A stretch of 64,000 bases of DNA. Origin: Acidobacteria bacterium UBA2161 (lineage in GTDB: Bacteria > Acidobacteriota > Vicinamibacteria > Vicinamibacterales > UBA823). The DNA lies in assembly GCA_002328835.1 (NCBI GenBank), contig DCWN01000042.1, positions 240,381-304,380 on the forward strand. The letters are read 5' to 3'. Positions within the stretch are counted from its first letter, which is position 1. Every line of letters starts with the position of its first letter. Positions 27,797 through 35,862 of the stretch are shown here, in pieces. The notes under the pieces were generated by a model. That model did not search any database and was not told the DNA's origin. It saw only the letters and a program-made list of their open reading frames with translations. Position numbers and translations under genes: made by a program.

Positions 27797-28408
27797 ATGT
27801 CCCTGAAATCGTCATCGAGCCTCGCGCTTCTCGCCACCGCGCTCGTCCTGCTGGGATCGGCATCAGCCGCGGCGCAGGACGGAGAGACCGACCGGATCCG
27901 TGTCTTCGTCTTCTGCGCCGACGAACGCCCGGAGGACGCCGTCGTCGATCCGAAGTTGCCGCCCGGCGAGTGGCAGCTGGAGCCGATGACCTGGGGCCCC
28001 GAAGGCAATTCCTACTATTTCAAGCTGAATCAGGCGCTCTACCACGCCGAGCAACTGGCCCGGCAGTTGGGCCGCACCGATTCGCGGCGCGAGCTGATGG
28101 AAGTCGTGGAGACCCGGGAGGAAGCCGACCTCTTCCTCGAGGTCGTCGCGACGAGCGTCAAGGGGATGATTCAGGGCGCGGGTATCCGCTCGGGCACCGG
28201 GCAGACCGCCTCGTCATCGGTCACGACCTCGGCGATTCAGGATGTCCTGATCGCCCGGCTCACGATTCGAAACAACGTCTTCACCAGCGACTTCCTTGGC
28301 ACGAAGGTCGACGCGCTGCGCACCCCGGCGGTGACGGCGGCGCAGCAGATCGAGGAGTTCATCAAGGTGAACTTCGACGCGCTGCGGCAGGCGGTGCCCC
28401 GCTCCTGA
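27797..28408 (+). CDS. Exported hypothetical protein
   Basis: The 203-aa protein starts at ATG27797, eight bases after GGGGGAGGA; ATG27791 is too close to that site. A signal peptide (MSLKSSSSLALLATALVLLG) ends near SAAAQDG. The mature part contains RIRVFVFCADERPEDAVVDP, an amphipathic region ALYHAEQLARQLGRTDSRRE, REEADLFLEVVATSVKGM and a glycine/serine-rich centre, then IARLTIRNNVFTSDFLG. No family is recognised. The plan resembles the protein at 5621-6097. Confidence 0.7.
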   Translation: MSLKSSSSLALLATALVLLGSASAAAQDGETDRIRVFVFCADERPEDAVVDPKLPPGEWQLEPMTWGPEGNSYYFKLNQALYHAEQLARQLGRTDSRRELMEVVETREEADLFLEVVATSVKGMIQGAGIRSGTGQTASSSVTTSAIQDVLIARLTIRNNVFTSDFLGTKVDALRTPAVTAAQQIEEFIKVNFDALRQAVPRS

Positions 28409-28489
28409 GGCAACCCGGATGAGCGCACCCCTGCGCGTCTCCGGTCGGCGCATCGGCAAGCTGCGCGCCTAGCCGAAAGCCCGCGACGG

Positions 28490-29665
28490 CTACGGTTCGA
28501 TCCAGCCGCTCATCGCTTCGAATCGGCCGTCGCGAAGCTCGCAGATGAATCCGGCGGGCTGGGCGTGATGGTCGGTCGAAGAGAAACTGACCGGTGGCAG
28601 GATGCCGCCGCTGTCCCACTCCCGGATCGATTCCATCGCGTCGACGAACCGCTCGCGCGTCAGATCGCGGCCGGCGCGTTCCAGTCCCTCGAGCGCGAGG
28701 CGTCCGAAGACGTATCCGTAGAGCGAGTACCGGTTCATCGGATGTCCGGGATGGTATCGACGCATCAACGCGCGGTAGGCCTCGATGCCGGGGGCCTCGG
28801 CGAGGTTCGGATCCGGATAGTGGCAGAAGCCGACCGTCCCCTCGGCGGCTCCGCCCGGCACGTCGAGATACTGCTCGTCGGTCAGCGGGCCCGACGACAC
28901 CATCGTCACGTCGTCCCACGCCAGAGCCGCCTTTGCCTCCATGACCCGCCGCGCCTGGGCCGGGTACACCGCCATGACGACCGTATCCGGTCGCGTGGCC
29001 CTCAGCGCTGCCATGGCGTCGGAGAGATCCCCGGGGTCCCGTTCTTCCAGCGCGTGCGCGCCGGCCACCGCGTAGCCGAACCGCGTTGCCTGGCTGCCCA
29101 ACCGGTCGCGGAAGTACTCACCATAGATGTTAGCGGCATGCACGATGCCTATCCGTCGCGCGCCACGCGTCTCGGTGAGGTGCTCGAGCATCACCAGGCT
29201 CTCGCCGGCATAGCGTGGGTACGACGTGAAGACGTAGCGCCCCCCGTCCATCGTGACCAGCGCGGTATGGGGAAAGAGATGCGGCACCTCTCGTGCCATC
29301 GCCAGCTCCGCCACACCCACAGCGGCCGGACCGCCGAAGTTCAACAGAAAGAAGACCCCATCCTCGTCGACGAGTCGGCGAGCGTTCGCGACCGCCTGGT
29401 CGACGGCAGCCCCGCCGGCCCGCGGGTACCCGCGCACCTCGAGTGCCCGCCCGTGGACCCCGCCAGCGTCGTTGACCTCACGAATGACGAGGCGCATGCC
29501 GACGTTCTCCTCATCGACCGGAAAGACTCCGGTCTCAGCCTCCATGCCGATCAGGACCCTATCCGCGCTGACCGCGGTCGGCGACTGCGCCTCGAGGGGT
29601 GTCGCCACGAGCCCGACGACGATCACTCGAACCAGCCAGGCACTCAGGCCACGGACGCGGGTCAT
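28490..29665 (-). CDS. LivK-like periplasmic substrate-binding protein
   Basis: The protein is 391 aa from ATG29665; the frame is open further upstream but encodes unrelated residues there. A signal peptide (LSAWLVRVIVVGLVATPLEA) precedes a type I periplasmic-binding fold: RVLIGMEAETGVFPVDEENV, IREVNDAGGVHGRALEVRGY, and LLNFGGPAAVGVAELA where branched-chain amino-acid receptors bind ligand. No permease or ATPase gene is adjacent, so it may be an orphan receptor or part of a signalling system with the receiver domain next to it. Confidence 0.8.
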   Translation of the reverse strand: MTRVRGLSAWLVRVIVVGLVATPLEAQSPTAVSADRVLIGMEAETGVFPVDEENVGMRLVIREVNDAGGVHGRALEVRGYPRAGGAAVDQAVANARRLVDEDGVFFLLNFGGPAAVGVAELAMAREVPHLFPHTALVTMDGGRYVFTSYPRYAGESLVMLEHLTETRGARRIGIVHAANIYGEYFRDRLGSQATRFGYAVAGAHALEERDPGDLSDAMAALRATRPDTVVMAVYPAQARRVMEAKAALAWDDVTMVSSGPLTDEQYLDVPGGAAEGTVGFCHYPDPNLAEAPGIEAYRALMRRYHPGHPMNRYSLYGYVFGRLALEGLERAGRDLTRERFVDAMESIREWDSGGILPPVSFSSTDHHAQPAGFICELRDGRFEAMSGWIEP

Positions 29666-29678
29666 CTGCAACAGCACC

Positions 29679-29982
29679 TCACCCCCTGGTCCGCGCGTCA
29701 TCGGCATGCAACACGGACCGTACCCGGCCCAACAGGACGTCCCGGGTAAACGGCTTATCGAGCAGCGTGGGCGGCACACCGTCCACAAAGACGCTCGTAT
29801 CGTTGTATCCCGACATATACAGGACCTTGACCTCAGGGCGCTGCCGCCTGAGCACCTCGACCATCTGTTCACCGTTCATGCCCGGCATGACGATGTCCGT
29901 CAGCACGAGGTCGATGACGTCCTCGTGCCGGCTCGCCAGGCCGAGCGCCGTCTCCGGACCCGGGGAGAGCGCGGGCAACCGG
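29679..29982 (-). pseudogene. Truncated response-regulator receiver domain
   Basis: About 100 codons encode the C-terminal two thirds of a CheY-like receiver: IDLVLTDIVMPGMNGEQMVE holds the phosphoacceptor Asp, LYMSGYNDT the conserved Ser/Thr position and LLDKPFTRDVLLGRVR the conserved Lys. The first beta strand and acidic pair are missing. Homology stops at about 29975, exactly where an S8 peptidase tail begins on the opposite strand. It is probably the end of a hybrid histidine kinase cut off by rearrangement. Confidence 0.8.
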
Positions 29983-30654
29983 CCGGCACAGTATCTCCGG
30001 CTAAGCGGCACGAGCATGTCGACCGGCGTCACGGCGGGTGTCGTCGCGGTCATGCTCGAGGCGAACCCCGATGGACCTGCGTTGACGCCGAACGCCCTGA
30101 AGGCGGTGCTGCAGTTCACGGCGCTGCCGATCGACGGGGTCGACGAGCTGACGCAGGGAACGGGATCGCTGAATGCGGCGGGTGCCGCCCGACTGGCCAA
30201 TTCGATCGACACGTCGTCCGACTTCGCGGACTGGTGGCTGACCTCCGCCGAGTCGCCGGTCGAAACGATCGCCACCGCTACGCTCACCTGGTCGCAGCGC
30301 CTGGTCTGGGGCAACCGCCTCGTCTGGGGCAACACCGTTTACTACAACGATCCGGCCTGGTCCGCGGGCGTCGTCTGGGGCGACGAGCGGGTCTGGCGGA
30401 CCGCCCCCGGGCGAGGCGACCGCCGACGCAACGCCATTCGCAACGCCAACGTCGAAGGCAACCGCCTCGTCTGGGGGAATCGTCTCGTCTGGGGGAATAC
30501 CGTCCCGGTGGACCTGGTAGAGGACCAGCGGCTGGTCTGGGGCAACCGGTTGGTCTGGGGCAACCGCCTCGTCTGGGGCAACGCCGCGGTCACGGCCGAC
30601 CGCCTGGTCTGGGGCAATCTCGACGCCGAAACGCTCACCGCGGAGGCGGAATGA
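29980..30654 (+). pseudogene. C-terminal fragment of an S8 peptidase with RLVWGN repeats
   Basis: The frame begins at the catalytic-serine motif (LRLSGTSMSTGVTAGVVAVM) of a subtilase and lacks the upstream Asp and His domains. After a short helical region it carries eight RLVWGN hexapeptides plus degenerate versions (VVWGD, RVWRT) between roughly 30296 and 30620. Such tails are seen on exported S8 peptidases of Acidobacteria and may aid surface anchoring, but their function is unknown. No start codon or ribosome site is evident at the junction. The TGA overlaps the next ATG. Confidence 0.8.
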
Positions 30655-31382
30655 CCATGGCTACCTCATTTGCACGTCAGACGACCGAGACCAGCGCGAA
30701 CGAGAAAGGCAATCTGGTCATGCTGAGCAGCGAACAGCCGACGCGCACCCCGGTGGACTGGCAGACGGGGCTGCCCGCTCTGCTGTCGCCGCGGGTCAGC
30801 TTGCGTGAACTGATGCCGTCCGACGCCCAGTCGCTGCACGACCTCATCGCGACACCCGATGTCCAGCGCTACCTGGCGCCCGGACCGAAGAGTGTCCGTG
30901 ACTTCGAGCAGTTCATCCGCTGGACCCACGAGACGCGCGAGTCGGGCCAGTACGCCTGCTTCGGCGTCGTGCCGAAGGGCTGTGAAGCCGCCGTTGGCGT
31001 CTTCCAGGTCTGGCCGGTAGAACCCGGTTTCGCCACGGCCGAGTGGGGCTTCGCGCTCGGCGCGCCGTTCTGGGGCACGGGGATGTTCCAAGAGTGCGCG
31101 CAGCTCGTCATCGACTTCGCAATCGAGACGATGGGCGTGCGGCGGTTGGAGGCTCGCGCGGCAGCCGACAACCCCCGGGCGAACGGGGCCCTCAGGAAGC
31201 TCGGGGCGGTGCACGAGGGCACGCTACGCCGGTGCCACAAAGTCGGCAACGAGTACCGCGACCACGCGATGTGGTCGATTCTCGCCGACGAGTGGGTGGC
31301 CGGATCGGAGCGGGAAGCCGAGACGGCGACGTTCGAGGGCGTGCCGGCGCTGCAGCCGAGCCTGGTCGCCAGCGCCGTCTGA
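30651..31382 (+). CDS. GNAT-family N-acetyltransferase (RimJ/RimL-like)
   Basis: This 243-aa protein starts at ATG30651, overlapping the S8 stop, with GGAGG upstream; ATG30657 is an alternative. The RimJ-type acetyltransferase fold is shown by SLRELMPSDAQSLHDLIATP, AAVGVFQVWPV, EWGFALGAPFWGTGMFQECA (acetyl-CoA loop) and the family-typical RRLEARAAADNPRANGALRK followed by LGAVHEGTLRR. It likely acetylates an N-terminus or small amine. An extra N-terminal 30 residues and a C-terminal tail have no clear role. Confidence 0.85.
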   Translation: MTMATSFARQTTETSANEKGNLVMLSSEQPTRTPVDWQTGLPALLSPRVSLRELMPSDAQSLHDLIATPDVQRYLAPGPKSVRDFEQFIRWTHETRESGQYACFGVVPKGCEAAVGVFQVWPVEPGFATAEWGFALGAPFWGTGMFQECAQLVIDFAIETMGVRRLEARAAADNPRANGALRKLGAVHEGTLRRCHKVGNEYRDHAMWSILADEWVAGSEREAETATFEGVPALQPSLVASAV

Positions 31383-31453
31383 GGCACGACACGGCGAGTA
31401 CCACGCCGGGGGTGGCGGTCTTCCGTCCGCCGCCGCCCCCGGACCTCCTTACC

Positions 31454-31519
31454 TCGGGGCTTCGACCCGAACCCCCGCGCGGGTCTACGTGGGGACCCCG
31501 AGTGCCCCATTCCGACCCG
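31454..31519 (-). repeat. Dispersed GC-rich palindromic repeat, copy B
   Basis: The reverse complement aligns without gaps to 7988-8053, differing at about seven of 66 positions. It keeps the CGGGGTCCCC centre and the GACCCGCGCGGGGGTTCGGG block. It lies in the 286-bp gap between the acetyltransferase and the FAH-family gene. I see no other feature in that gap. Confidence 0.75.
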
Positions 31520-31668
31520 ATTGGAGAGGAGGGGTGGCGGGGACGTCTGCACGGTCGTCCGCTGGCTCACACGGTGTGAGGACCTCAAGTGGTCCGCTCG
31601 ACGGCCGCCGACGGGATCGACGACGCAATTGCCAGTCTCGCGCGTGAGCCCTGGCCTCCTACCTTCTC

Positions 31669-32784
31669 TTACCGCGGCATGACGTCGAGCCACTCCCTGA
31701 CGGGGTTCGTCAGCGTGCCGATCCCTTCGACGCTACACCTCGCCACATCGCCCGGCTCCATGAACACCGGCGGGGTCCGGGCGTAGCCAACGCCGCCAGG
31801 CGTCCCGGTCGCGATCACGTCGCCCGGCCGCAGGATGACGTTGTTCGACACGAAGTGCACCAGTTCGTCCACGCTGTGCTGCATCAGCTCGGTGTTCGCG
31901 TCCTGCATCAGCTCGCCCGATAAGGTGAATTGAATGTCGAGCGTATGCGGATCCGCGACGAACTCGGCCGGCACGATGAACGGCCCGAGCGGCGCGAACG
32001 TGTCGCTCCCCTTCCACACCAGCCAGTCCGACCCGTAGCGATCGTCGCCCCGACCCTCGCGGTCACCAACGTCGTTCATCATCGTGTAGCCGAAGATATG
32101 GCCGCGGGCTTCGTCGCGCGGAACATGGCTCGCCGGCCGGCCAATGACGATGGCGAACTCGCACTCCCAGTCGATCTGCTCCCGTTCGGGTTTCAGGAGA
32201 ATGGGGTCGCCGTCGCCGATGACGATCGATGCCGGCTTGTTGAAGAGATAGGGGTTCTGACGTGTATCGCCGGGCGTGCGCTCCCAAAAGTGCTGCATCG
32301 ACTCCGGCGCGTCATCGACCGCGCTGGCGTCAGACATCTCGGCCGCCACGCCGGTCGTCATCTCGTCCATGTGCTCCCGGTAGTTGAGCGCCGCGGAGAG
32401 GATGACGCCCGGCCGGACCGGCGGAAACACATCGACCTCGCCGAGGTCGTGAACGTAGGCCGGCGGCTCGCCGGCGTCGATCGCCGGCGCGATCAGGTCG
32501 ACGATGGCGTGGATCCGATCGCGCATCCCCAACTCGTAACGACCGATCAGCTCGCTCATGTCGGCAGGCATCGGCAGCGTGACCCAGAGCCGCTGATGGC
32601 GCTCCAGCGACGTGTTGGCGGCTGCCAGGTCGATGACATGGCGGTCCCTGAGGACGACGCCGATGATCTCCTCACCCGCATGCTCGAACGTCCCCAGCTT
32701 GAACGGTTCGGCGGCCTGCACTGCCCCTGCGGCGCCGATGGCCACCGCGGCGACCAGCCCCACGACTCTCGTCTGCTTCGTCAT
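31669..32784 (-). CDS. Exported fumarylacetoacetate hydrolase-family protein
   Basis: This 371-aa protein starts at ATG32784, supported by GAGGAGGGAG seven bases upstream. A signal peptide (TRVVGLVAAVAIGAAGAVQA) precedes a FAH C-terminal fold: SAALNYREHMDEM, the metal-binding IDWECEFAIVIGRPASHV and the GYTMMNDVGDREGRG loop, then VIATGTPGGVGYARTP. Related enzymes cleave or decarboxylate acylpyruvates and oxo-diacids in the cytoplasm. The signal peptide suggests this one works in the periplasm. Its substrate is unknown. Confidence 0.82.
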   Translation of the reverse strand: MTKQTRVVGLVAAVAIGAAGAVQAAEPFKLGTFEHAGEEIIGVVLRDRHVIDLAAANTSLERHQRLWVTLPMPADMSELIGRYELGMRDRIHAIVDLIAPAIDAGEPPAYVHDLGEVDVFPPVRPGVILSAALNYREHMDEMTTGVAAEMSDASAVDDAPESMQHFWERTPGDTRQNPYLFNKPASIVIGDGDPILLKPEREQIDWECEFAIVIGRPASHVPRDEARGHIFGYTMMNDVGDREGRGDDRYGSDWLVWKGSDTFAPLGPFIVPAEFVADPHTLDIQFTLSGELMQDANTELMQHSVDELVHFVSNNVILRPGDVIATGTPGGVGYARTPPVFMEPGDVARCSVEGIGTLTNPVREWLDVMPR

Positions 32785-32905
32785 TCGTGACTCCCTCCTC
32801 ATCTGCGTCATGCGGAGGCTAGTGCCCGGGTCGTGCCGGGGTCAAGCCGCGTGGGTTCGTTATAATCAGCGCCCAGGGCGCGTCCTGAGGCACTCCATCT
32901 GTCTG

Positions 32906-34609
32906 ATGCCAGCCATCCTGCTCGCCACAATCGGCCTGACGCTCCTCTTCCTCGGCTACCGCTTCTATTCCCGGTTCATCGCGGAGCGCATCTACCGGCT
33001 CGACCCGGAGTTCCAGACGCCGGCCCATGCGATGCGCGACGACATCGACTACGTCCCCACGCCGCGGTTCGTCCTCTGGGGCCACCACTTCACCGCCGTG
33101 GCCGGCGTGGCGCCGATCATCGGCCCGGCGATCGCCGTCATCTGGGGCTGGCTGCCGGCATTTCTCTGGGTGACGATCGGGACGATCTTCTTCGCCGGCG
33201 TTCACGACTTCGGTGCGGTATGGGCCAGCGTCAGGAACAGAGCCCAGTCGATTGGCGCGCTGACCGGAGACGTCGTGGGCCCGCGCGCGCGCTCGCTCTT
33301 CATGATCGTCATCTTTCTCCTGCTCCTGATGGTGAACGCCGTCTTCGGCGTCGTGATCGCTGACGCGCTTCAGGCGACACCGAGCAGCGTGATTCCCGTC
33401 TGGGCAGCCACGATCGTGGCCCTCGCCCTCGGCCAGTTGCTGTTCCGGATGAAGGTCCCGCTCTTGTGGCCGACCGTCATCGGCACGGTCATCCTCTACG
33501 CCGTCATCTGGGTCGGAGAGGTAACGCCGATCGAGCTGCCGGCAAGTCTCTTCGGCCTCGGCCCAGGCGCGCAGTGGATCTTGATTCTGTTCGCCTATGC
33601 GGCGATCGCGTCGCTCCTGCCGATCTGGATCCTGCTCCAGCCGCGTGCCTACATCAACGGCGTCCAGCTCTTCGTCGGCCTCGGGCTGATGTACGCGACG
33701 TTGTTCATCGCCAGGCCGGAGATCGTGGCCCCGGCGTTCAATGCGGAGGTCCCGGCGGCCGCACCGCCCCTCATGCCGCTGCTGTTCGTCACCATCGGCT
33801 GCGGCGCCGTCTCGGGCTTCCACGGCCTTGTCGGCTCCGGCACGACGTCCAAGCAGCTCGATCGGGAGCCCGATGCGCGATTCGTCGGCTATCTGGGCTC
33901 GGCCGGTGAAGGCGCGCTCGCCCTCGCCGCCATCATCGCGGCGACCGCCGGGTTCGCCTCGCTCGAGGAGTGGCGCGCCGTCTACACCGAATTTGGCGGC
34001 GGCGGGTTGGCCGCGTTCGTGGAAGGCGGGGCCACGATCGTCTCTGACGGCTCGGGGCTTCGCCACGAGACCGCGGCGACCCTGCTGACGATGATGGCCG
34101 TCCTCTTCGCCGGCACGACGATGGACACCGGCGTCCGCCTGCAGCGCTACATCGTCCAGGAATGGGGCGCGATCTACCGCATCGCGGTGCTGAGAAACGC
34201 CTATGTCGCCACGTTCACAGCCGTGGGTGCCTGCCTGATCCTCGCCTTCGGGGCGGGCGGCACCGACCTGACCGGCGGAATGGTGCTCTGGCCACTCTTC
34301 GGGACGACGAATCAGCTACTGGCCGGCCTCACGCTGCTCGTCGTCAGCGTCATCCTGGTGAAGCTGGGCCGACCGGCGCGCTACACACTGGTGCCGATGG
34401 CGTTCGTCACGACCGTGGCGCTCCTGGCCGCGCTCTATCAGCTCTGGGATCTGTACCGCACGTCGCAGTACCTGCTCCTCGTTCTCGACATTCTGATCGT
34501 CATCGCCGCGGTCTTCGTGATGCTCGAGGCGGCGTCGGCACTCACCAGACACCGCGACCATGGCGGTCGTGGTGGTAACGACCCCGATGCCCCCGCACCG
34601 ACAGCTTGA
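32906..34609 (+). CDS. cstA: Carbon starvation protein CstA-family peptide/pyruvate transporter
   Basis: This 567-aa polytopic membrane protein starts at ATG32906, after a TATAAT at 32861-32866. CstA-family motifs are RIYRLDPEFQTPAHAMRDDI, VPTPRFVLWGHHFTAVAGVA, GPAIAVIWGW and the FHGLVGSGTTSKQ signature. About a dozen hydrophobic segments are visible. CstA proteins import pyruvate or peptides during carbon limitation. It is shorter than the roughly 700-aa enterobacterial form, as in many other phyla. Confidence 0.9.
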   Translation: MPAILLATIGLTLLFLGYRFYSRFIAERIYRLDPEFQTPAHAMRDDIDYVPTPRFVLWGHHFTAVAGVAPIIGPAIAVIWGWLPAFLWVTIGTIFFAGVHDFGAVWASVRNRAQSIGALTGDVVGPRARSLFMIVIFLLLLMVNAVFGVVIADALQATPSSVIPVWAATIVALALGQLLFRMKVPLLWPTVIGTVILYAVIWVGEVTPIELPASLFGLGPGAQWILILFAYAAIASLLPIWILLQPRAYINGVQLFVGLGLMYATLFIARPEIVAPAFNAEVPAAAPPLMPLLFVTIGCGAVSGFHGLVGSGTTSKQLDREPDARFVGYLGSAGEGALALAAIIAATAGFASLEEWRAVYTEFGGGGLAAFVEGGATIVSDGSGLRHETAATLLTMMAVLFAGTTMDTGVRLQRYIVQEWGAIYRIAVLRNAYVATFTAVGACLILAFGAGGTDLTGGMVLWPLFGTTNQLLAGLTLLVVSVILVKLGRPARYTLVPMAFVTTVALLAALYQLWDLYRTSQYLLLVLDILIVIAAVFVMLEAASALTRHRDHGGRGGNDPDAPAPTA

Positions 34610-34635
34610 CCGTCTCACGCCGCGCGCTCTATACT
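34606..34635 (+). promoter_or_regulatory. Predicted sigma70-type promoter of the lysW operon
   Basis: TTGACC (34606-34611) and TATACT (34630-34635) are 18 bp apart, overlapping the cstA stop codon. Transcription would start near 34642 and give a leader of about 190 nt before lysW. Confidence 0.6.
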
Positions 34636-34653
34636 TTCCGACGGCCTGACAGC

Positions 34654-34749
34654 ATGCTGAGTATCCAGAGACCACGCCACGACGGACCGCACTCCGCTCG
34701 AAAGCGGAAGTGTCCGTACATCGGCGGGCCGTGCTGGCCCAGGCGCTGA
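34654..34749 (+). CDS. Candidate Arg/Lys-rich leader peptide (31 aa)
   Basis: This small frame lies between the predicted promoter and the terminator before lysW. Eight of 31 codons are Arg or Lys, including a run Arg-Lys-Arg-Lys at codons 16-19 and Arg-Arg just before the stop. The Arg-Lys run sits in the loop and descending arm of a stable hairpin (34682-34717). No strong ribosome site is visible, so translation is unproven. If translated, stalling at these codons could report arginine or lysine supply. Confidence 0.4.
   Translation: MLSIQRPRHDGPHSARKRKCPYIGGPCWPRR
34682..34740 (+). promoter_or_regulatory. Structured leader RNA with candidate antiterminator strand
   Basis: A first hairpin (34682-34717) pairs ACGGA/TCCGT, CACT/AGTG and CCGCT/AGCGG around a CGAA tetraloop. 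A second pairs GGGCC/GGCCC at 34726-34740. CGGCGGGC at 34722-34729 repeats the descending arm of the downstream terminator, so it can pair with the terminator's ascending arm instead. These mutually exclusive pairings are the layout of a transcription attenuator. Confidence 0.5.
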
Positions 34750-34775
34750 CGAACCGTTACGCGCTGCTTTTCACG

Positions 34776-34815
34776 AGCCCGCCGGCTGCACTGACGTGTC
34801 GGCGGGCTTTTTTTT
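34776..34815 (+). terminator. Intrinsic terminator 20 nt upstream of lysW
   Basis: AGCCCGCCG (34776-34784) pairs perfectly with CGGCGGGCT (34800-34808) and is followed by eight T residues (34808-34815). It lies downstream of the predicted promoter and upstream of the lysW start, so it would stop transcripts before the operon unless overridden. It could also simply end cstA readthrough if lysW had another promoter, but only 19 bp remain before the ATG. Confidence 0.85.
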
Positions 34816-34834
34816 GCCGGCGTCCGGAGGTGGC

Positions 34835-34999
34835 ATGCCCAAGTGTCTCGAATGCGACGCGGAGATCACATTGAAGGCCGACGTCGAGACCGGTGAAATT
34901 ATCGATTGCCCTGACTGCGGCACGGAGTTCGAGGTGCGCTCCGTCGACCCGCCCACGCTCGACCACGCCCCGCAAGAAGAAGAAGACTGGGGCGAATAG
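34835..34999 (+). CDS. lysW: LysW amino-group carrier protein
   Basis: This 54-aa acidic protein starts at ATG34835 with GGAGG four bases upstream. It has a zinc-finger-like N-terminus (MPKCLECDAE, then DCPDCGTEFEV) and the diagnostic C-terminus EEEDWGE. The terminal Glu gamma-carboxyl carries the amino group of alpha-aminoadipate or glutamate through the following steps. First gene of lysW-X-Y-Z-J-K. Confidence 0.95.
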   Translation: MPKCLECDAEITLKADVETGEIIDCPDCGTEFEVRSVDPPTLDHAPQEEEDWGE

Positions 35000-35004
35000 A
35001 CCCG

Positions 35005-35862
35005 ATGCGACTCGGACTGCTCTGCTCGATTATCCGCACCGAGGAAAAGCTCATCCTGCAGGCGCTCCGCAATCGCGGTGTCGAGTTCGAGAAGATCGAC
35101 GATCGGCAGCTCGCACTCGACCTGCACAGTTCGACGTTCCCGTGGGACGTGGTCCTCGAGCGCGCGGTGAACCACGCTCGAGCCCTCCATACACTCAAGA
35201 TCTTCAATGACCGCGGACTGCCAACCATCAACAGATGGGAAGTGGCCAACGTCTGCGGCGACAAGGTGCTCACGACGAACGCGCTGGAACGGGCCGGCGT
35301 GCCAACTCCGCGCACGATCGTCGCCTACACGCCGGATTCCGCCCTGGCCGCCATCGAATCCATGGGCTACCCGGTTGTCCTGAAGCCCGCGGTCGGCTCC
35401 TGGGGCCGCCTCATCGCCCGCGCGAACGACCGGCACGCCGCCGAGGCCCTGCTCGAGCACAAGCAGATCCTGGGCTCGTACCATCACTCGATCTTCTACA
35501 TCCAGGAGTACGTCGAGAAGGCCGGCCGAGACATCCGCGCGTTCGTCGTTGGCGACCAGACCATCTCCGCCATCTATCGGATGAGCGACCATTGGATCAC
35601 GAACACCGCGCGAGGTGCCACGACGGCGAATTGCCCGGTCACCGACGAACTGAATGCCATCTGCATCGCGGCCGCCAAGGCCGTCGGCGGCGGCGTGCTC
35701 GCGGTAGATGTCTTCGAGAGCGAACATGGGCTCCAGGTGAACGAAGTCAACTACACGATGGAATTTCGAAACAGCATCGACGTCACGGGTGTGCCGATTC
35801 ACGAGCGGATCGTCGACTACACGCTGTCCGTCGGCCAGGCCGCGATCACGGCCGCCCGATGA
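35005..35862 (+). CDS. lysX: LysW-amino acid ligase (LysX/ArgX)
   Basis: This 285-aa ATP-grasp ligase attaches the substrate amino group to the LysW C-terminus. The ATP-binding region is PVVLKPAVGSWGRLIARAND, and the metal-binding end is LQVNEVNYTMEFRNSIDVTG, matching the LysX signature. The segment WITNTARGATTANCP near residue 190 lies in the loop that distinguishes aminoadipate- from glutamate-specific ligases, but I cannot decide specificity by eye. It starts 5 bp after lysW and overlaps lysY by 4 bp. Confidence 0.92.
   Translation: MRLGLLCSIIRTEEKLILQALRNRGVEFEKIDDRQLALDLHSSTFPWDVVLERAVNHARALHTLKIFNDRGLPTINRWEVANVCGDKVLTTNALERAGVPTPRTIVAYTPDSALAAIESMGYPVVLKPAVGSWGRLIARANDRHAAEALLEHKQILGSYHHSIFYIQEYVEKAGRDIRAFVVGDQTISAIYRMSDHWITNTARGATTANCPVTDELNAICIAAAKAVGGGVLAVDVFESEHGLQVNEVNYTMEFRNSIDVTGVPIHERIVDYTLSVGQAAITAAR

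Noticed and set aside
30296..30620. Possible CRISPR array from the regularly repeated CTCGTCTGGGGCAAC units
   Set aside because: Units are in coding frame as RLVWGN, lack uniform spacers and lie within an S8 peptidase tail.
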